From: Rhodobacteraceae bacterium HLUCCO18
GTDB taxonomy: Bacteria; Pseudomonadota; Alphaproteobacteria; Rhodobacterales; Rhodobacteraceae
Length of the DNA: 64,000 nucleotides
Assembly: GCA_001314805.1 (NCBI GenBank)
Contig: LJSY01000001.1
Coordinates: 99,912-163,911 of the forward strand
Direction: 5' to 3'
Of the stretch, positions 35,371 to 44,018 are shown piece by piece. The notes beneath the pieces are model-generated. The model was not told the DNA's origin, did no database searches, and saw only the letters and a list, made by a program, of their open reading frames with translations. A program made the position numbers and the translations under genes. How positions within the stretch are numbered: position 1 is the stretch's first letter; the number at the start of each line of letters is the position of its first letter.

Positions 35371-36637
35371 ATGAAAAAAACTGCTTCTCGCCAGCGCCGT
35401 CGCCGCGCTGTCCGTGACGGCTGCCAATGCCGAAATCAAGGTAGGCGTTCTGCATTCCACCACCGGGACGATGGCGATTTCGGAAACGACCTTGCGCGAC
35501 GTGATGCTGATGCTGATCGAACAGCAGAACGCGGCCGGCGGCCTGCTCGGGCAGGAACTGGTGCCCGTCGTGGTCGACGGCGCCTCGGACTGGCCCACCT
35601 TCGCCGAGCGCACGCGTGAGCTTCTGACCGTCGACGAGGTCGATGTCATCTTCTGCTGCTGGACCTCCACCAGCCGCAAGGCCATCCTGCCGGTCGTCGA
35701 GGAACTGGGCGGCATCGTCTTCTACCCGGTCCAGTACGAGGGCGAGGAAAGCTCTCTCAACGTGTTCTACACCGGTGCCGCGCCGAACCAGCAGGCGATC
35801 CCGGCGGTCGACTATTTCATCGAGGAACTGGGCGTCGAATCCTTCGCGCTTCTGGGCACGGACTACGTCTATCCGCGCACCACGAACCGCATCCTCGAGC
35901 AGTACCTTCTGGACGCGGGAATCCCGCAGGAAAACATCTTCGTCAACTACACGCCCTTCGGCCATTCCGACTGGTCCTCGATCGTGTCGGACGTGGTCGC
36001 CCTGGGTGCCACGGGTGAACAGGTCGGCGTGATCTCCACGATCAACGGCGACGCCAACGTGGGCTTCTACAACGAGCTGATCGCGCAAGGCGTGACGGCC
36101 GACGACATCCCCGTCGTCGCCTTCTCCGTCGGCGAGGAGGAGCTTTCGGGCCTCGATACCGAGCCGCTCGTGGGGCACCTCGCGGCGTGGAACTACTTCA
36201 TGTCCGCCGATACGCCCGAGAACGAGGCGTTCATCGCGGCATGGCACGAATTCACCGGCGACGACACGCGGGTGACCAACGACCCGATGGAAGCCCATTA
36301 CATCGGTTTCCAGATGTGGGTCGCGGCCGTCGAAGCGGCGGGCACGACCGAACCCGACGCGGTGCGCGCGGCGATGTACGGCCTGCAGGTTCCCAACCTG
36401 ACCGGCGGCATGGCCGAGATGCTGCCCAACCATCACCTGACCAAGCCGGTGCTGATCGGCGAGATCCGGGCGGACGGGCAGTTCGACATCGTCAGCCAGA
36501 CCGACCCCGTCCCCGGCGACGCATGGACCGATTTCCTCGAGGACTCCGCCGTGCTCGTCTCGGATTGGCCCGGCCTCGGCTGCGGCATGTACAACACCGA
36601 GACCGAGACCTGCGTGCAGCTTCAGTCCAACTACTGA
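35371..36637 (+). CDS. urtA: Urea ABC transporter substrate-binding protein, apparent frameshift in signal peptide
   Basis: Periplasmic receptor of the urea-type ABC importer. The mature part matches UrtA throughout (VGVLHSTTGTMAISETTLRD, FYPVQYEGEESS, YTGAAPNQQAIPAVDY, GTDYVYPRTTNRILE, STINGDANVGFYNEL, TNDPMEAHYIGFQMW, MLPNHHLTKPV). An ATG at 35371 with AAGGGG upstream is followed by seven A (35374-35380). With six A it reads MKKLLLASAVAALSVTAANA, a perfect signal peptide joined in frame to EIKVGVLH. With seven A the frame is broken, and the only in-frame start is a GTG at 35414, which would leave the protein unsecreted. Confidence 0.9.
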
Positions 36638-36652
36638 CAAAACCTGACGGGC

Positions 36653-36678
36653 GACGGGCGGACCCGGATCCGCCCGTC
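36653..36678 (+). terminator. Strong hairpin between urtA and urtB
   Basis: GACGGGCGGA (36653-36662) pairs perfectly with TCCGCCCGTC (36669-36678) over a six-base loop, 16 bases after the urtA stop. No T-run follows; it probably stabilises the urtA message or limits read-through into urtB. Confidence 0.65.
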
Positions 36679-36705
36679 CCCGCGCGCCCCGGGGCAGCAC
36701 GCATA

Positions 36706-38679
36706 ATGATACGCATCGCACTCGCCGCGCTTGCCGGCGTCTTCCTGAGCCTCACCGCTCCGCTGCCGACCCATGCGCAGCAAACGGACGGCCCAGACCT
36801 TCAGTCCATCCTGCAGGACAATTCCGAGCTTGTCGCAAACGCCTCCCGCCGCACGGTGCAGGAGGTTCTGGACATCCTGGTGGACAGCCGGTTGCCCGAG
36901 GTGCCGGCGTTCCTGACCGCGTGGCAGGCGCGCGCGCTCTACCAGCGCGAAAGCGACGGTCTTTTCGTCTACGTGGAGGACCCCGACGCCGATGCCCTGA
37001 CGCTCATCGACATCACCAGCGGCGAGGGGCTCGGCACCGCCACCAGCCGCGAGGTCCGCCAGCTCAGGCCCAATCGCGGCGTACAGTCCGTGATCGGCGC
37101 CACTCTGGTCGGCTTCCAACTCGCCTCCGACGATCCCGCGGTGCGCCTTGGAGCGCTCGACGCCATCGAAGACGACCCCGAGGAGCGGCACCTTGCGGCT
37201 CTCGAAGACCTGGTCGCGACCGAGACCGACCCGGACGTGCTCGAACGGGCCGAGCTTTTGTTGCCGGCGCTCGTCATCGCCTTTTCGGACGACGATGCCC
37301 CCCGCGTCGAGGCGATCCGAAGCCTTGCGGGCAACATCAGCCTGACCGCGCGCAGAACACTGAACCCGCTCCTGACGACGCGGACGGAGTTTGCCGAGAC
37401 CCTGCCCGAGAACGCGAACATAGCCCGCGAACTCAGCCCCGGCAGCGACCTGCTGAGCGTCGCGGACGCCTATGACATGCTGGTGGCCGACGGGCTCGCC
37501 CCCGCCCTGATCCCGCGATCCGATCAGGTGGCCACCCTTGCCGCGAACATCGTGGATGGCGAAGTCGGCGGCGTCCCCGTGGCAACCCTGAACACCGAAA
37601 GCGCACGCGACCGGGCCTATGCCGCACTGGTCGAGGCCGGGATCGCCCCGCCCGCGCCGACCGAGGCCGATATCGCCCAAAGCCTCGGCCGGTTCGTGTT
37701 CTTCGAGGTCTACAACGAGCGCAGCGCCGCCGTCACCTCGACCGCGCGCGAGACGCTGGACGGGATCGAGACGCGCGTCGGCTTCTACCGGTTCCTCGAT
37801 CTCTCGCTCGACGGGATATCGCTCGCCTCGATCTACTTTCTCGCCGCCATCGGGCTTGCCATCACCTTTGGCGTCATGGGGGTCATCAACATGGCCCATG
37901 GCGAGTTCATCATGATCGGCGCCTATACGGGCTACCTCGTGCAGACCCTCGTGCCGAACGAGACGGCCTCGCTCGCCATCGCGATCCCGCTGGCCTTCAT
38001 CGTCACCTTCATGGCCGGCGTGGCCATGGAGCGGCTGGTCATAAGATGGCTCTATCACCGCCCGCTCGAGACGCTTCTGGCGACCTTCGGGATCTCCATC
38101 GCGCTGCAGCAGATCGTGCGGCTGATCTTCGGGGCGCTGACCCAGCCGCTGACGCCGCCGGACTGGATGGCCGGGTCGGTCGCGCTGAACGACGTGGTGT
38201 CCATCAGTTCCATCCGCGTCGCGATCTTCATTCTGGCGGTCCTCTTCTTCTTCGCGCTGTGGCTGATCCTCAACCGCACGCGGCTGGGGCTCGAGGTGCG
38301 CGCCGTCACCCAGAACCCGGCCATGGCCGCGTCGATGGGGATCAATCCCGACCGGATCAACATGCTGACCTTCGGCCTCGGTTCGGGGATCGCGGGGATC
38401 GCGGGGGTCGCCATCGGGCTTTTCGCGCAGGTCGTGCCGGATATGGGCTCCAACTACATCGTGCAGAGTTTCATGACCGTCGTCGTGGGTGGCGTCGGCA
38501 ACATCTTCGGCACGCTGGTGGGCGCCTCGATCATCGGCGCGTTCCAGAAATTCGTCGAGTGGCTCAACCCGACGAACACGCTGGCGGCGCAGACATACAT
38601 GATCATCTTCGTGATCCTGTTCATCCAGTTCCGCCCACGCGGCATCATCGCGCTGCGCGGCCGCGCGGCGGGGGATTGA
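36706..38679 (+). CDS. urtB: Urea ABC transporter permease UrtB
   Basis: A 657-residue permease. A signal-like N-terminus (IALAALAGVFLSLTAPLPTHA) leads into a soluble region of about 330 residues with helical-repeat character (ERAELLLPALVIAF). The membrane domain from about residue 365 is LivH-like (SIYFLAAIGLAITFGVMG, INMAHGEFIMIGAYTGYL, VVVGGVGNIFGTLVGA). The large extracytoplasmic part is normal for UrtB. It pairs with UrtC to form the channel. It follows the urtA hairpin. Confidence 0.92.
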   Translation: MIRIALAALAGVFLSLTAPLPTHAQQTDGPDLQSILQDNSELVANASRRTVQEVLDILVDSRLPEVPAFLTAWQARALYQRESDGLFVYVEDPDADALTLIDITSGEGLGTATSREVRQLRPNRGVQSVIGATLVGFQLASDDPAVRLGALDAIEDDPEERHLAALEDLVATETDPDVLERAELLLPALVIAFSDDDAPRVEAIRSLAGNISLTARRTLNPLLTTRTEFAETLPENANIARELSPGSDLLSVADAYDMLVADGLAPALIPRSDQVATLAANIVDGEVGGVPVATLNTESARDRAYAALVEAGIAPPAPTEADIAQSLGRFVFFEVYNERSAAVTSTARETLDGIETRVGFYRFLDLSLDGISLASIYFLAAIGLAITFGVMGVINMAHGEFIMIGAYTGYLVQTLVPNETASLAIAIPLAFIVTFMAGVAMERLVIRWLYHRPLETLLATFGISIALQQIVRLIFGALTQPLTPPDWMAGSVALNDVVSISSIRVAIFILAVLFFFALWLILNRTRLGLEVRAVTQNPAMAASMGINPDRINMLTFGLGSGIAGIAGVAIGLFAQVVPDMGSNYIVQSFMTVVVGGVGNIFGTLVGASIIGAFQKFVEWLNPTNTLAAQTYMIIFVILFIQFRPRGIIALRGRAAGD

Positions 38680-38683
38680 GCGC

Positions 38684-39853
38684 ATGGGCAACTCGATCTT
38701 CGTACGAAACCGCTCCGTCCCGATCTTCATCGGCGTCCTCGCGCTGGTGGCGCTTGCCGTGACGTTCCTGTCCCCGGCCTATGGCACGGGGGCAGTTTCG
38801 GTCAGTTTCACCAAGATCCTCGGAATGACGCTGTGCCTGTGCCTCGCAGCCCTCGCGATGGACCTCGTCTGGGGTTATTGCGGCATCCTCAGCCTCGGGC
38901 ATTTCGCCTTTTTCGGCCTCGGCGGCTACATGATAGGCATGTGGCTGATGACCGCCCGGACCGAGGCCGTGATCCGCGCCAACCTTGCCGAAAGCCCCAT
39001 CCCGCCCACGGAAGGAGAGGTGAGCCAGGCGACCGCGCTACAGATCTTCTCGGTCGTGGGCGCGGAGGACTGGCCGTGGATGTGGGCCGTCTCGGACAGC
39101 CTCATCCTCAGCCTGCTTCTCGTCATGCTCGTGCCCGGCCTTCTGGCGCTGGTCTTCGGCTGGCTGGCCTTCCGCAGCCGGGTGACGGGCGTTTACCTGT
39201 CGATCCTGACGCAGGCGATGACGCTGGCGCTCTCGCTCTACCTGTTCCAGAACGACACGGGCCTGCGCGGCAACAACGGGTTGTCGGGGCTGCAGAACAT
39301 TCCCGGCGCCGATGCGATCGGACAGGAGCGGCTCTCGGTCTGGTTCTTCTGGGCCTCCGCGCTCGCGCTGGGGCTGGGCTATGTCGGCGCGGCGTGGCTC
39401 GTGTCGGGCAAGTTCGGCAGCATCGTGCGCGGCATCCGCGACGACGAGTTGCGCGTGCGGTTCCTCGGCTACCCCGTCGAGGTCTACAAGCTGGTGGTGT
39501 TCACGGTGTCGGCCATGATCTGCGGCGTCGCGGGTGCGCTCTATTACCCGCAGGCCGGCATCATCAATCCCGACGAGATCGCGCCCATCGCCTCGATCTA
39601 CCTCGCGGTCTGGGTCGCCATCGGGGGCCGCGGGCGCCTTTACGGCGCGGTCATCGGCGCGGCTGCCGTATCGCTCCTGTCGACATGGTTCACATCGGGG
39701 CGCGCGCCGAACGTGGACCTCGGGTTCTACGAGATCAACTGGATCGACTGGTGGCCGGTTCTTCTGGGCCTGGGCTTCGTGCTGGTCACGCTTTTCGCGC
39801 CGAGGGGGCTGGCGGGCCTGTTCGACTATCTCGTACGGAAGGAGGACACATGA
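38684..39853 (+). CDS. urtC: Urea ABC transporter permease UrtC
   Basis: A 389-residue LivM-like permease with many membrane segments. UrtC-type stretches include DLVWGYCGILSLGHFAFFGL, NNGLSGLQNIPG, VRGIRDDELRVRFLGY and VAGALYYPQAGIINPDE. It starts four bases after urtB and its stop overlaps the urtD start (ATGA). Confidence 0.93.
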   Translation: MGNSIFVRNRSVPIFIGVLALVALAVTFLSPAYGTGAVSVSFTKILGMTLCLCLAALAMDLVWGYCGILSLGHFAFFGLGGYMIGMWLMTARTEAVIRANLAESPIPPTEGEVSQATALQIFSVVGAEDWPWMWAVSDSLILSLLLVMLVPGLLALVFGWLAFRSRVTGVYLSILTQAMTLALSLYLFQNDTGLRGNNGLSGLQNIPGADAIGQERLSVWFFWASALALGLGYVGAAWLVSGKFGSIVRGIRDDELRVRFLGYPVEVYKLVVFTVSAMICGVAGALYYPQAGIINPDEIAPIASIYLAVWVAIGGRGRLYGAVIGAAAVSLLSTWFTSGRAPNVDLGFYEINWIDWWPVLLGLGFVLVTLFAPRGLAGLFDYLVRKEDT

Positions 39854-40590
39854 GCACCCTTCTGGAGGTCCAGGGCGTCTCCGTCACCTTCGACGGGTTC
39901 AAGGCGATCAACAATCTCAGCTTCACCATCGGCCTGCCGGAACTGCGCGCCGTGATCGGCCCGAACGGCGCGGGCAAGACCACCTTCATGGACATCGTCA
40001 CCGGCAAGACCCGGCCCGATGCGGGAACGGTCCGCTGGGGCGAGATGGGGCATTCGCTCCTGTCCATGTCCGAGGCGAGGATCGCGCGCGAAGGGATCGG
40101 GCGCAAGTTCCAGCGCCCCACGGTCTTCGAGGACCAGACCGTGCGCGAAAACCTGCGCGTCTCGTTGAAGAAACCGCGCGGTCCCTTCAGCGCGATGTTC
40201 GACCGCGTCACCCCCGAGGACACCGCGCGGATCGAGGAGATCGCCGCCGAGATCGGCCTGTCGGATCACCTGAACCGCAAGGCGGGCATCCTCAGCCACG
40301 GTCAGAAGCAGTGGCTCGAGATCGGGATGCTTCTGGCGCAGGACCCGCGCCTTCTGCTTGTCGACGAACCGGCGGCCGGCATGACGACGGAGGAGCGCAA
40401 CCATACCGCCGACCTGCTGAAGCGACTGGCGAAAAACCACGCGGTCGTGGTCGTCGAACATGACATGGAATTCGTGCGCAGACTCGATTGCCGCGTGACC
40501 GTGCTCCACGAAGGGTCGGTGCTTGCCGAGGGCTCACTGGAACATGTCATGGGCGACGAGCGCGTGATCGAAGTCTACCTTGGACGGTAA
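39850..40590 (+). CDS. urtD: Urea ABC transporter ATPase UrtD
   Basis: A 246-residue ABC ATPase of the LivG type with Walker A GPNGAGKTTF, the variant signature LSHGQKQWLEIGMLLAQDP, Walker B LLLVDEPAAGM and the switch His in VVEHDM. It powers import together with UrtE. GGAGG precedes the ATG, which lies in the urtC stop. Confidence 0.94.
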   Translation: MSTLLEVQGVSVTFDGFKAINNLSFTIGLPELRAVIGPNGAGKTTFMDIVTGKTRPDAGTVRWGEMGHSLLSMSEARIAREGIGRKFQRPTVFEDQTVRENLRVSLKKPRGPFSAMFDRVTPEDTARIEEIAAEIGLSDHLNRKAGILSHGQKQWLEIGMLLAQDPRLLLVDEPAAGMTTEERNHTADLLKRLAKNHAVVVVEHDMEFVRRLDCRVTVLHEGSVLAEGSLEHVMGDERVIEVYLGR

Positions 40591-40591
40591 G

Positions 40592-41293
40592 ATGCTGGAA
40601 ACCCGCGACCTCACGCTTCACTACGGCGGTAGCCAGATCCTCAACGGCATCTCCATGCGCGCCGAGCGCGGCGAAGTGACCTGCGTGATGGGGACCAACG
40701 GGGTCGGAAAGACCTCCCTGATGAAGGCCATCTCGGGCAATCACGCGCGGTCGGGGGGCGCGATGATGCTCGACGGGCAGGATGTTCCGCTCCTCCCGCC
40801 TCATCGGCTGGCCCAGATGGGCATCGGCTACGTGCCGCAGGGGCGCATGATCTTTCCGCTGCTGACCGTGCGCGACAACCTCGAGACGGGATTCGCCTGC
40901 CTGCCAAAGGCCGACCGCGCCATCCCCGATCGCATCTTCGACCTCTTCCCCGTGCTGAAGGACATGGAACACCGCCGCGGCGGCGACCTTTCCGGGGGAC
41001 AGCAGCAGCAGCTCGCAATCGCGCGCGCGCTCATCGCCCGTCCGCGCGTGTTGCTGATGGACGAGCCCACCGAGGGCATCCAGCCGAACATCATCCAGCT
41101 CATCGGGCGGGTCATCCGCCAGCTCCGCGAGGAGGGCGAGATGGCGATCATCCTCGTGGAGCAGTATTTCGATTTCGCCTTCGACCTTGCCGACCGGTTC
41201 TACGTGCTGAGCCGCGGATCGGTCGTCCTGGCAAAAGCCAGGTCCGAGACCGACAAGGCCGAAGTGCAGCAGGCATTCGATCTCAACAGTTGA
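40592..41293 (+). CDS. urtE: Urea ABC transporter ATPase UrtE
   Basis: A 233-residue ABC ATPase of the LivF type with Walker A GTNGVGKTSL, signature LSGGQQQQLAIARALI, Walker B VLLMDEPTEGIQPNII and VEQYFDFAFDLADRFYVL. The ATG one base after the urtD stop was chosen over an in-frame TTG at 40580 within urtD. Last gene of urtABCDE. No urease gene lies in the window. Confidence 0.93.
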   Translation: MLETRDLTLHYGGSQILNGISMRAERGEVTCVMGTNGVGKTSLMKAISGNHARSGGAMMLDGQDVPLLPPHRLAQMGIGYVPQGRMIFPLLTVRDNLETGFACLPKADRAIPDRIFDLFPVLKDMEHRRGGDLSGGQQQQLAIARALIARPRVLLMDEPTEGIQPNIIQLIGRVIRQLREEGEMAIILVEQYFDFAFDLADRFYVLSRGSVVLAKARSETDKAEVQQAFDLNS

Positions 41294-41351
41294 GGGGCGC
41301 ACCGCTCGCGGGATGGAGGCCGGGCGGGCGGCGGGACCCTGCCGGCGCGTC

Positions 41352-41636
41352 TCAGACTTCCAGCAGCTCGAACACCGCGCCGCTTGCATCAGTGTGACAG
41401 ATGAACCGCGCGTCGCGGGACGGGACCTCGACATTGGTGATGGCGCCCTGCGAATAGGGAACATGCTCGATCACGGTCGCGTTGGCCACGCCGAGGCGGT
41501 CGGCCACCGCGCGCGCGCAGGCTCTCTCGGCGGACGTGGCGTTGCCGGTTGGACCCGTCCCCGTACCGGTGGATACGCAGGCCGCGAGCGCGAGCATCGC
41601 GACTGCAAGCGCGGCGGGCGTGTTTAATCTCTTCAT
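41352..41636 (-). CDS. Small lipoprotein
   Basis: A 94-residue protein with a lipoprotein signal (LAVAMLALAAC, lipobox Cys about residue 20). The mature part has two further Cys (ERACARAV, RFICHTD) that could form a disulfide, and a repeated-strand layout (ATVIEHVPYSQGAITNVEVP, FICHTDASGAVFELLEV). It resembles small uncharacterised outer-membrane or periplasmic lipoproteins of this group. GGGAGA precedes the ATG at 41636; a longer upstream frame was rejected because it hides the lipobox. Convergent with urtE. Confidence 0.7.
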   Translation of the reverse strand: MKRLNTPAALAVAMLALAACVSTGTGTGPTGNATSAERACARAVADRLGVANATVIEHVPYSQGAITNVEVPSRDARFICHTDASGAVFELLEV

Positions 41637-42054
41637 GGCCAATTCTCCCATGTCACAGGATTGCATCACGTGGGACCATGTCATCCCCAGCTGATGGCAG
41701 TCAACGTGCACCCCGGGCGTCCAACGCCTCGTGCACCGTGATCGACCCGTTTCTGGCCGGCCTGCCCGAGGTTCGCGTCCGGCACGGCCCGCGCGTCCGA
41801 TCAAGATGAAACTGCTCGGGATCAACGTGTTCCGGACGATCTACGTTCCGCGCGTGGCGGTCTCGGTCGCCCTGGTGTCGCGTCCTTGGCGGTTCATCCA
41901 CGACGGCATCGACCGGCCCGGCACCCGATCGGCCGCCCTGTCCTCGATCATGGCGGTCTCGCAGGGCGTAGGCCTGATTGTCTGCAGCCTCGCGCGCCGG
42001 ACCACCGTGTGAAAGCGCACGCCCCGCCGAAACGACAGGCCAGCGGCGACGCGC
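41637..42054. other. Intergenic region with one doubtful small frame
   Basis: About 420 bases between the lipoprotein and MocR genes. It contains the lipoprotein promoter side and only a doubtful 68-residue frame (41806-42012), listed separately. Confidence 0.5.
41806..42012 (+). CDS. Doubtful small hypothetical protein
   Basis: A 68-residue frame beginning MKLLGINVFRTIYVPRVAVS, with a moderately hydrophobic end (SIMAVSQGVGLIVCSLA). The start lacks a clear ribosome site. The opening looks protein-like, but nothing else supports expression. Confidence 0.25.
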   Translation: MKLLGINVFRTIYVPRVAVSVALVSRPWRFIHDGIDRPGTRSAALSSIMAVSQGVGLIVCSLARRTTV

Positions 42055-43428
42055 TCAGACCAGAGACATCGCTTCGGTGCCCTGCAGGATGTCCCCGAGC
42101 GTCTCCAGCGCCCCGTCGAGGGCGGCGATGTCCGGCGCGCCGCCGAGGCAGATGCGGACCCCGTTGCCCATCGTGTCGAGCGGCTGGAGCGGCGTGGGTG
42201 CGGCCACGGTGATGCCGGCCTGCGCCGCCTGCGCCATCAGGCCCACGGGCGCGCGGCCGGGCGGCAGGCGCATCCAGACATGGAAGGCCGGTACGTCCGA
42301 CATCAGGTCGAGCGCCGGACCGAGGCGTGCGCGCGCGACCTCCGTGCGCTCGGCGGCGGCGGCGCGCTTTGCCTGCACCTGGCGGGCCATGAGGCCGTTC
42401 TCGATCATCCGGGTGGTGACCTCCGCCATGATCGGGTTCGCCATCCATCCGGTCGACCGGATGGCGTTGACGATCCGGTCCCGCATGCCCTCGGGGGCCA
42501 CCATGGCGCCCACGCGAAGGCTCGGTGACAGGCACTTGGCGAAGCTGACGATATAGACACTGCGTTCGGGCAGAAACGCCGAAAGCGGCCTGACCCCGCC
42601 GGGCGGAAGGAACCCGTAGGCATCGTCCTCGACGATCCAGCCGTCATGATGCGCCACGATCTCGGCGATCTCGGCGCGCCGCTCCAGCGGCATGAGCGAG
42701 CCTGTCGCAGCCTGGAGCGTCGGCGTGCAGTAGAGGACGGCCGGGCCGCTTTCGCGGAAGGCCGCATCGAGACGCTCGGGGATCAGCCCGTGTCGGTCCA
42801 TCAAGACGCCGCGGAGGTCGTAGCCCTCCATCAGCGCAAGCGACATGATGCCGGAATAGGGCAGGTTCTCGGTCAGGACCGGCGCGCCGGAGCGCGCCAG
42901 AAGCCGCAGCGCGATGGCGATCGCATGCTGCGCACCGTGGGTCACGTGCAGGCGATGCGGCGCGGCTTCCATGCCGAGGGTCGAGACCCAGTCCGCCATG
43001 GCGACCCGGTGCGCCTCGAGCCCCTGATGCGGAAGGTAGCCCATGAGCGCGTGCAGACCCTCGCCGTCGATGACTTCGGCCATCGTGCGCGCGAAATCCT
43101 GCGTCTCGCCGGTCGCGGGCGGCGCGTTCAGGGCCAGGTTGATGCCACGATGCGCGACGCCGATCTCGGTCACGCCCAGTTGCGGCGTCTTGCCGGTCAC
43201 GAAGGTGCCACGCCCGACCTCGCCCGAGATCAGCCCGCGGCTTTCGGCGATGGCATAGGCGCGCGAGACGGTCCCGATGCTCAGCCCGAGCCTGGTGGCC
43301 ATCTCCCTGTGGGTCGGAAGCCGCTGGCCCACGGCCAGCTTGCCCGTCGCGATGTCGTTTTCAAGCGCGGCGACGATCTGAAGGTAGCGCGGTCCGTCGT
43401 CGGTATGCAGCCTCGCCATCCAGGTCAC
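42055..43428 (-). CDS. MocR/PdxR-type regulator (GntR winged helix fused to aminotransferase fold)
   Basis: A 457-residue fusion. The N-terminal GntR winged helix has RLPTHREMATRLGLSIGTVS and SRGLISGEVGRGTFV. The rest is a fold-type I aminotransferase domain with LHVTHGAQHAIAIALRLLA, VEDDAYGFLPPGG and the PLP-type lysine context VSFAKCLSPSLRVG. Such regulators sense PLP or an amino compound and activate or repress a divergent gene. Here the divergent unit is the NIPSNAP-molybdenum hydroxylase operon, and the gap carries CAATC/GATTG repeats. Confidence 0.9.
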   Translation of the reverse strand: MTWMARLHTDDGPRYLQIVAALENDIATGKLAVGQRLPTHREMATRLGLSIGTVSRAYAIAESRGLISGEVGRGTFVTGKTPQLGVTEIGVAHRGINLALNAPPATGETQDFARTMAEVIDGEGLHALMGYLPHQGLEAHRVAMADWVSTLGMEAAPHRLHVTHGAQHAIAIALRLLARSGAPVLTENLPYSGIMSLALMEGYDLRGVLMDRHGLIPERLDAAFRESGPAVLYCTPTLQAATGSLMPLERRAEIAEIVAHHDGWIVEDDAYGFLPPGGVRPLSAFLPERSVYIVSFAKCLSPSLRVGAMVAPEGMRDRIVNAIRSTGWMANPIMAEVTTRMIENGLMARQVQAKRAAAAERTEVARARLGPALDLMSDVPAFHVWMRLPPGRAPVGLMAQAAQAGITVAAPTPLQPLDTMGNGVRICLGGAPDIAALDGALETLGDILQGTEAMSLV

Positions 43429-43458
43429 TCCGCAAGCCTTTTTCGGAGTTATCTGTAG

Positions 43459-43476
43459 GACAATCTGAGGATTGTC
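43459..43476. promoter_or_regulatory. Inverted repeat, probable MocR operator 1
   Basis: GACAATC-TGAG-GATTGTC is a perfect seven-base inverted repeat, 31 bases upstream of the MocR start codon. The right arm continues as GATTGTCGCA, a sequence found again at 43625-43634. Confidence 0.55.
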
Positions 43477-43603
43477 GCAATACTTTACACTCTGACACGG
43501 CGATCGTGACGCTTAGAATGTGCTGGACATGCCGGCCGTTCCGGGAGAGGTGGACTTCAACATACTGAAAAATATTACTTTATATTGTGGCCGGCCGCCG
43601 CTG

Positions 43604-43634
43604 CAATCTTACAGATTGACCACCGATTGTCGCA
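43604..43634. promoter_or_regulatory. Probable MocR operator 2 with direct repeat
   Basis: CAATC-TTACA-GATTG (43604-43618) is an inverted repeat, followed by GATTGTCGCA (43625-43634). The two GATTG units start 11 bases apart, one helical turn, as in the direct-repeat sites of MocR-type activators. The site lies about 40 bases upstream of the NIPSNAP gene. Confidence 0.5.
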
Positions 43635-43672
43635 TAAGCTAGGGTCGAAAAAACAGCGCCTGGGAGGATCAC

Positions 43673-43993
43673 GTGATCTACGATCTGCGTATCTACGAGC
43701 ATGCCGAGGGCCGCGCGGACGCCGTGCGTGAACGGTTCATGGCCGAGGTCGCAACCCGTTTCCCTGACCATGGCATCGAACTGGTCGGCGCCTTCGTCGA
43801 TGCGGCCACCGGACGGTTGACCTACCTGACCCGGTTCCCCGACGAAGAGGCGCGCGCGGCCGCCTGGGCCTCGTTCGGGTCCGATCCGGGGTGGCAGGCG
43901 GCCAAGAAGGCCTCCGAGGTCGATGGCCCGCTCGTCGTGAAGCAGCACGTCACGCTCCTGTCGCCAGCCATGGCGGACCTGCCGCTCGCCTGA
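43673..43993 (+). CDS. NIPSNAP-family protein
   Basis: A 106-residue ferredoxin-like-fold protein (IYDLRIYEHAEGRADAVRER, FPDHGIELVGAF, RLTYLTRFPDEEARAAAW) of the NIPSNAP/dimeric alpha-beta barrel group. Its function in bacteria is unknown; members often accompany catabolic genes. It starts with GTG after TGGGAGGA. First gene of the molybdenum hydroxylase operon, 25 bases before the FAD subunit gene. Confidence 0.8.
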   Translation: MIYDLRIYEHAEGRADAVRERFMAEVATRFPDHGIELVGAFVDAATGRLTYLTRFPDEEARAAAWASFGSDPGWQAAKKASEVDGPLVVKQHVTLLSPAMADLPLA

Positions 43994-44018
43994 ACACGCC
44001 TTGGGAAAGGGATAGCCG

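Noticed and set aside
25414..36637. Complete nicotinate (nic) cluster
   Set aside because: A NicC-like monooxygenase is present, but the 2,5-dihydroxypyridine dioxygenase, maleamate amidase and maleate isomerase are not found, so the standard route cannot be claimed.
36631..38730. A 699-residue minus-strand frame opposite urtB
   Set aside because: Antisense to a conserved urtB; the translation is charge-rich and unlike any protein family.
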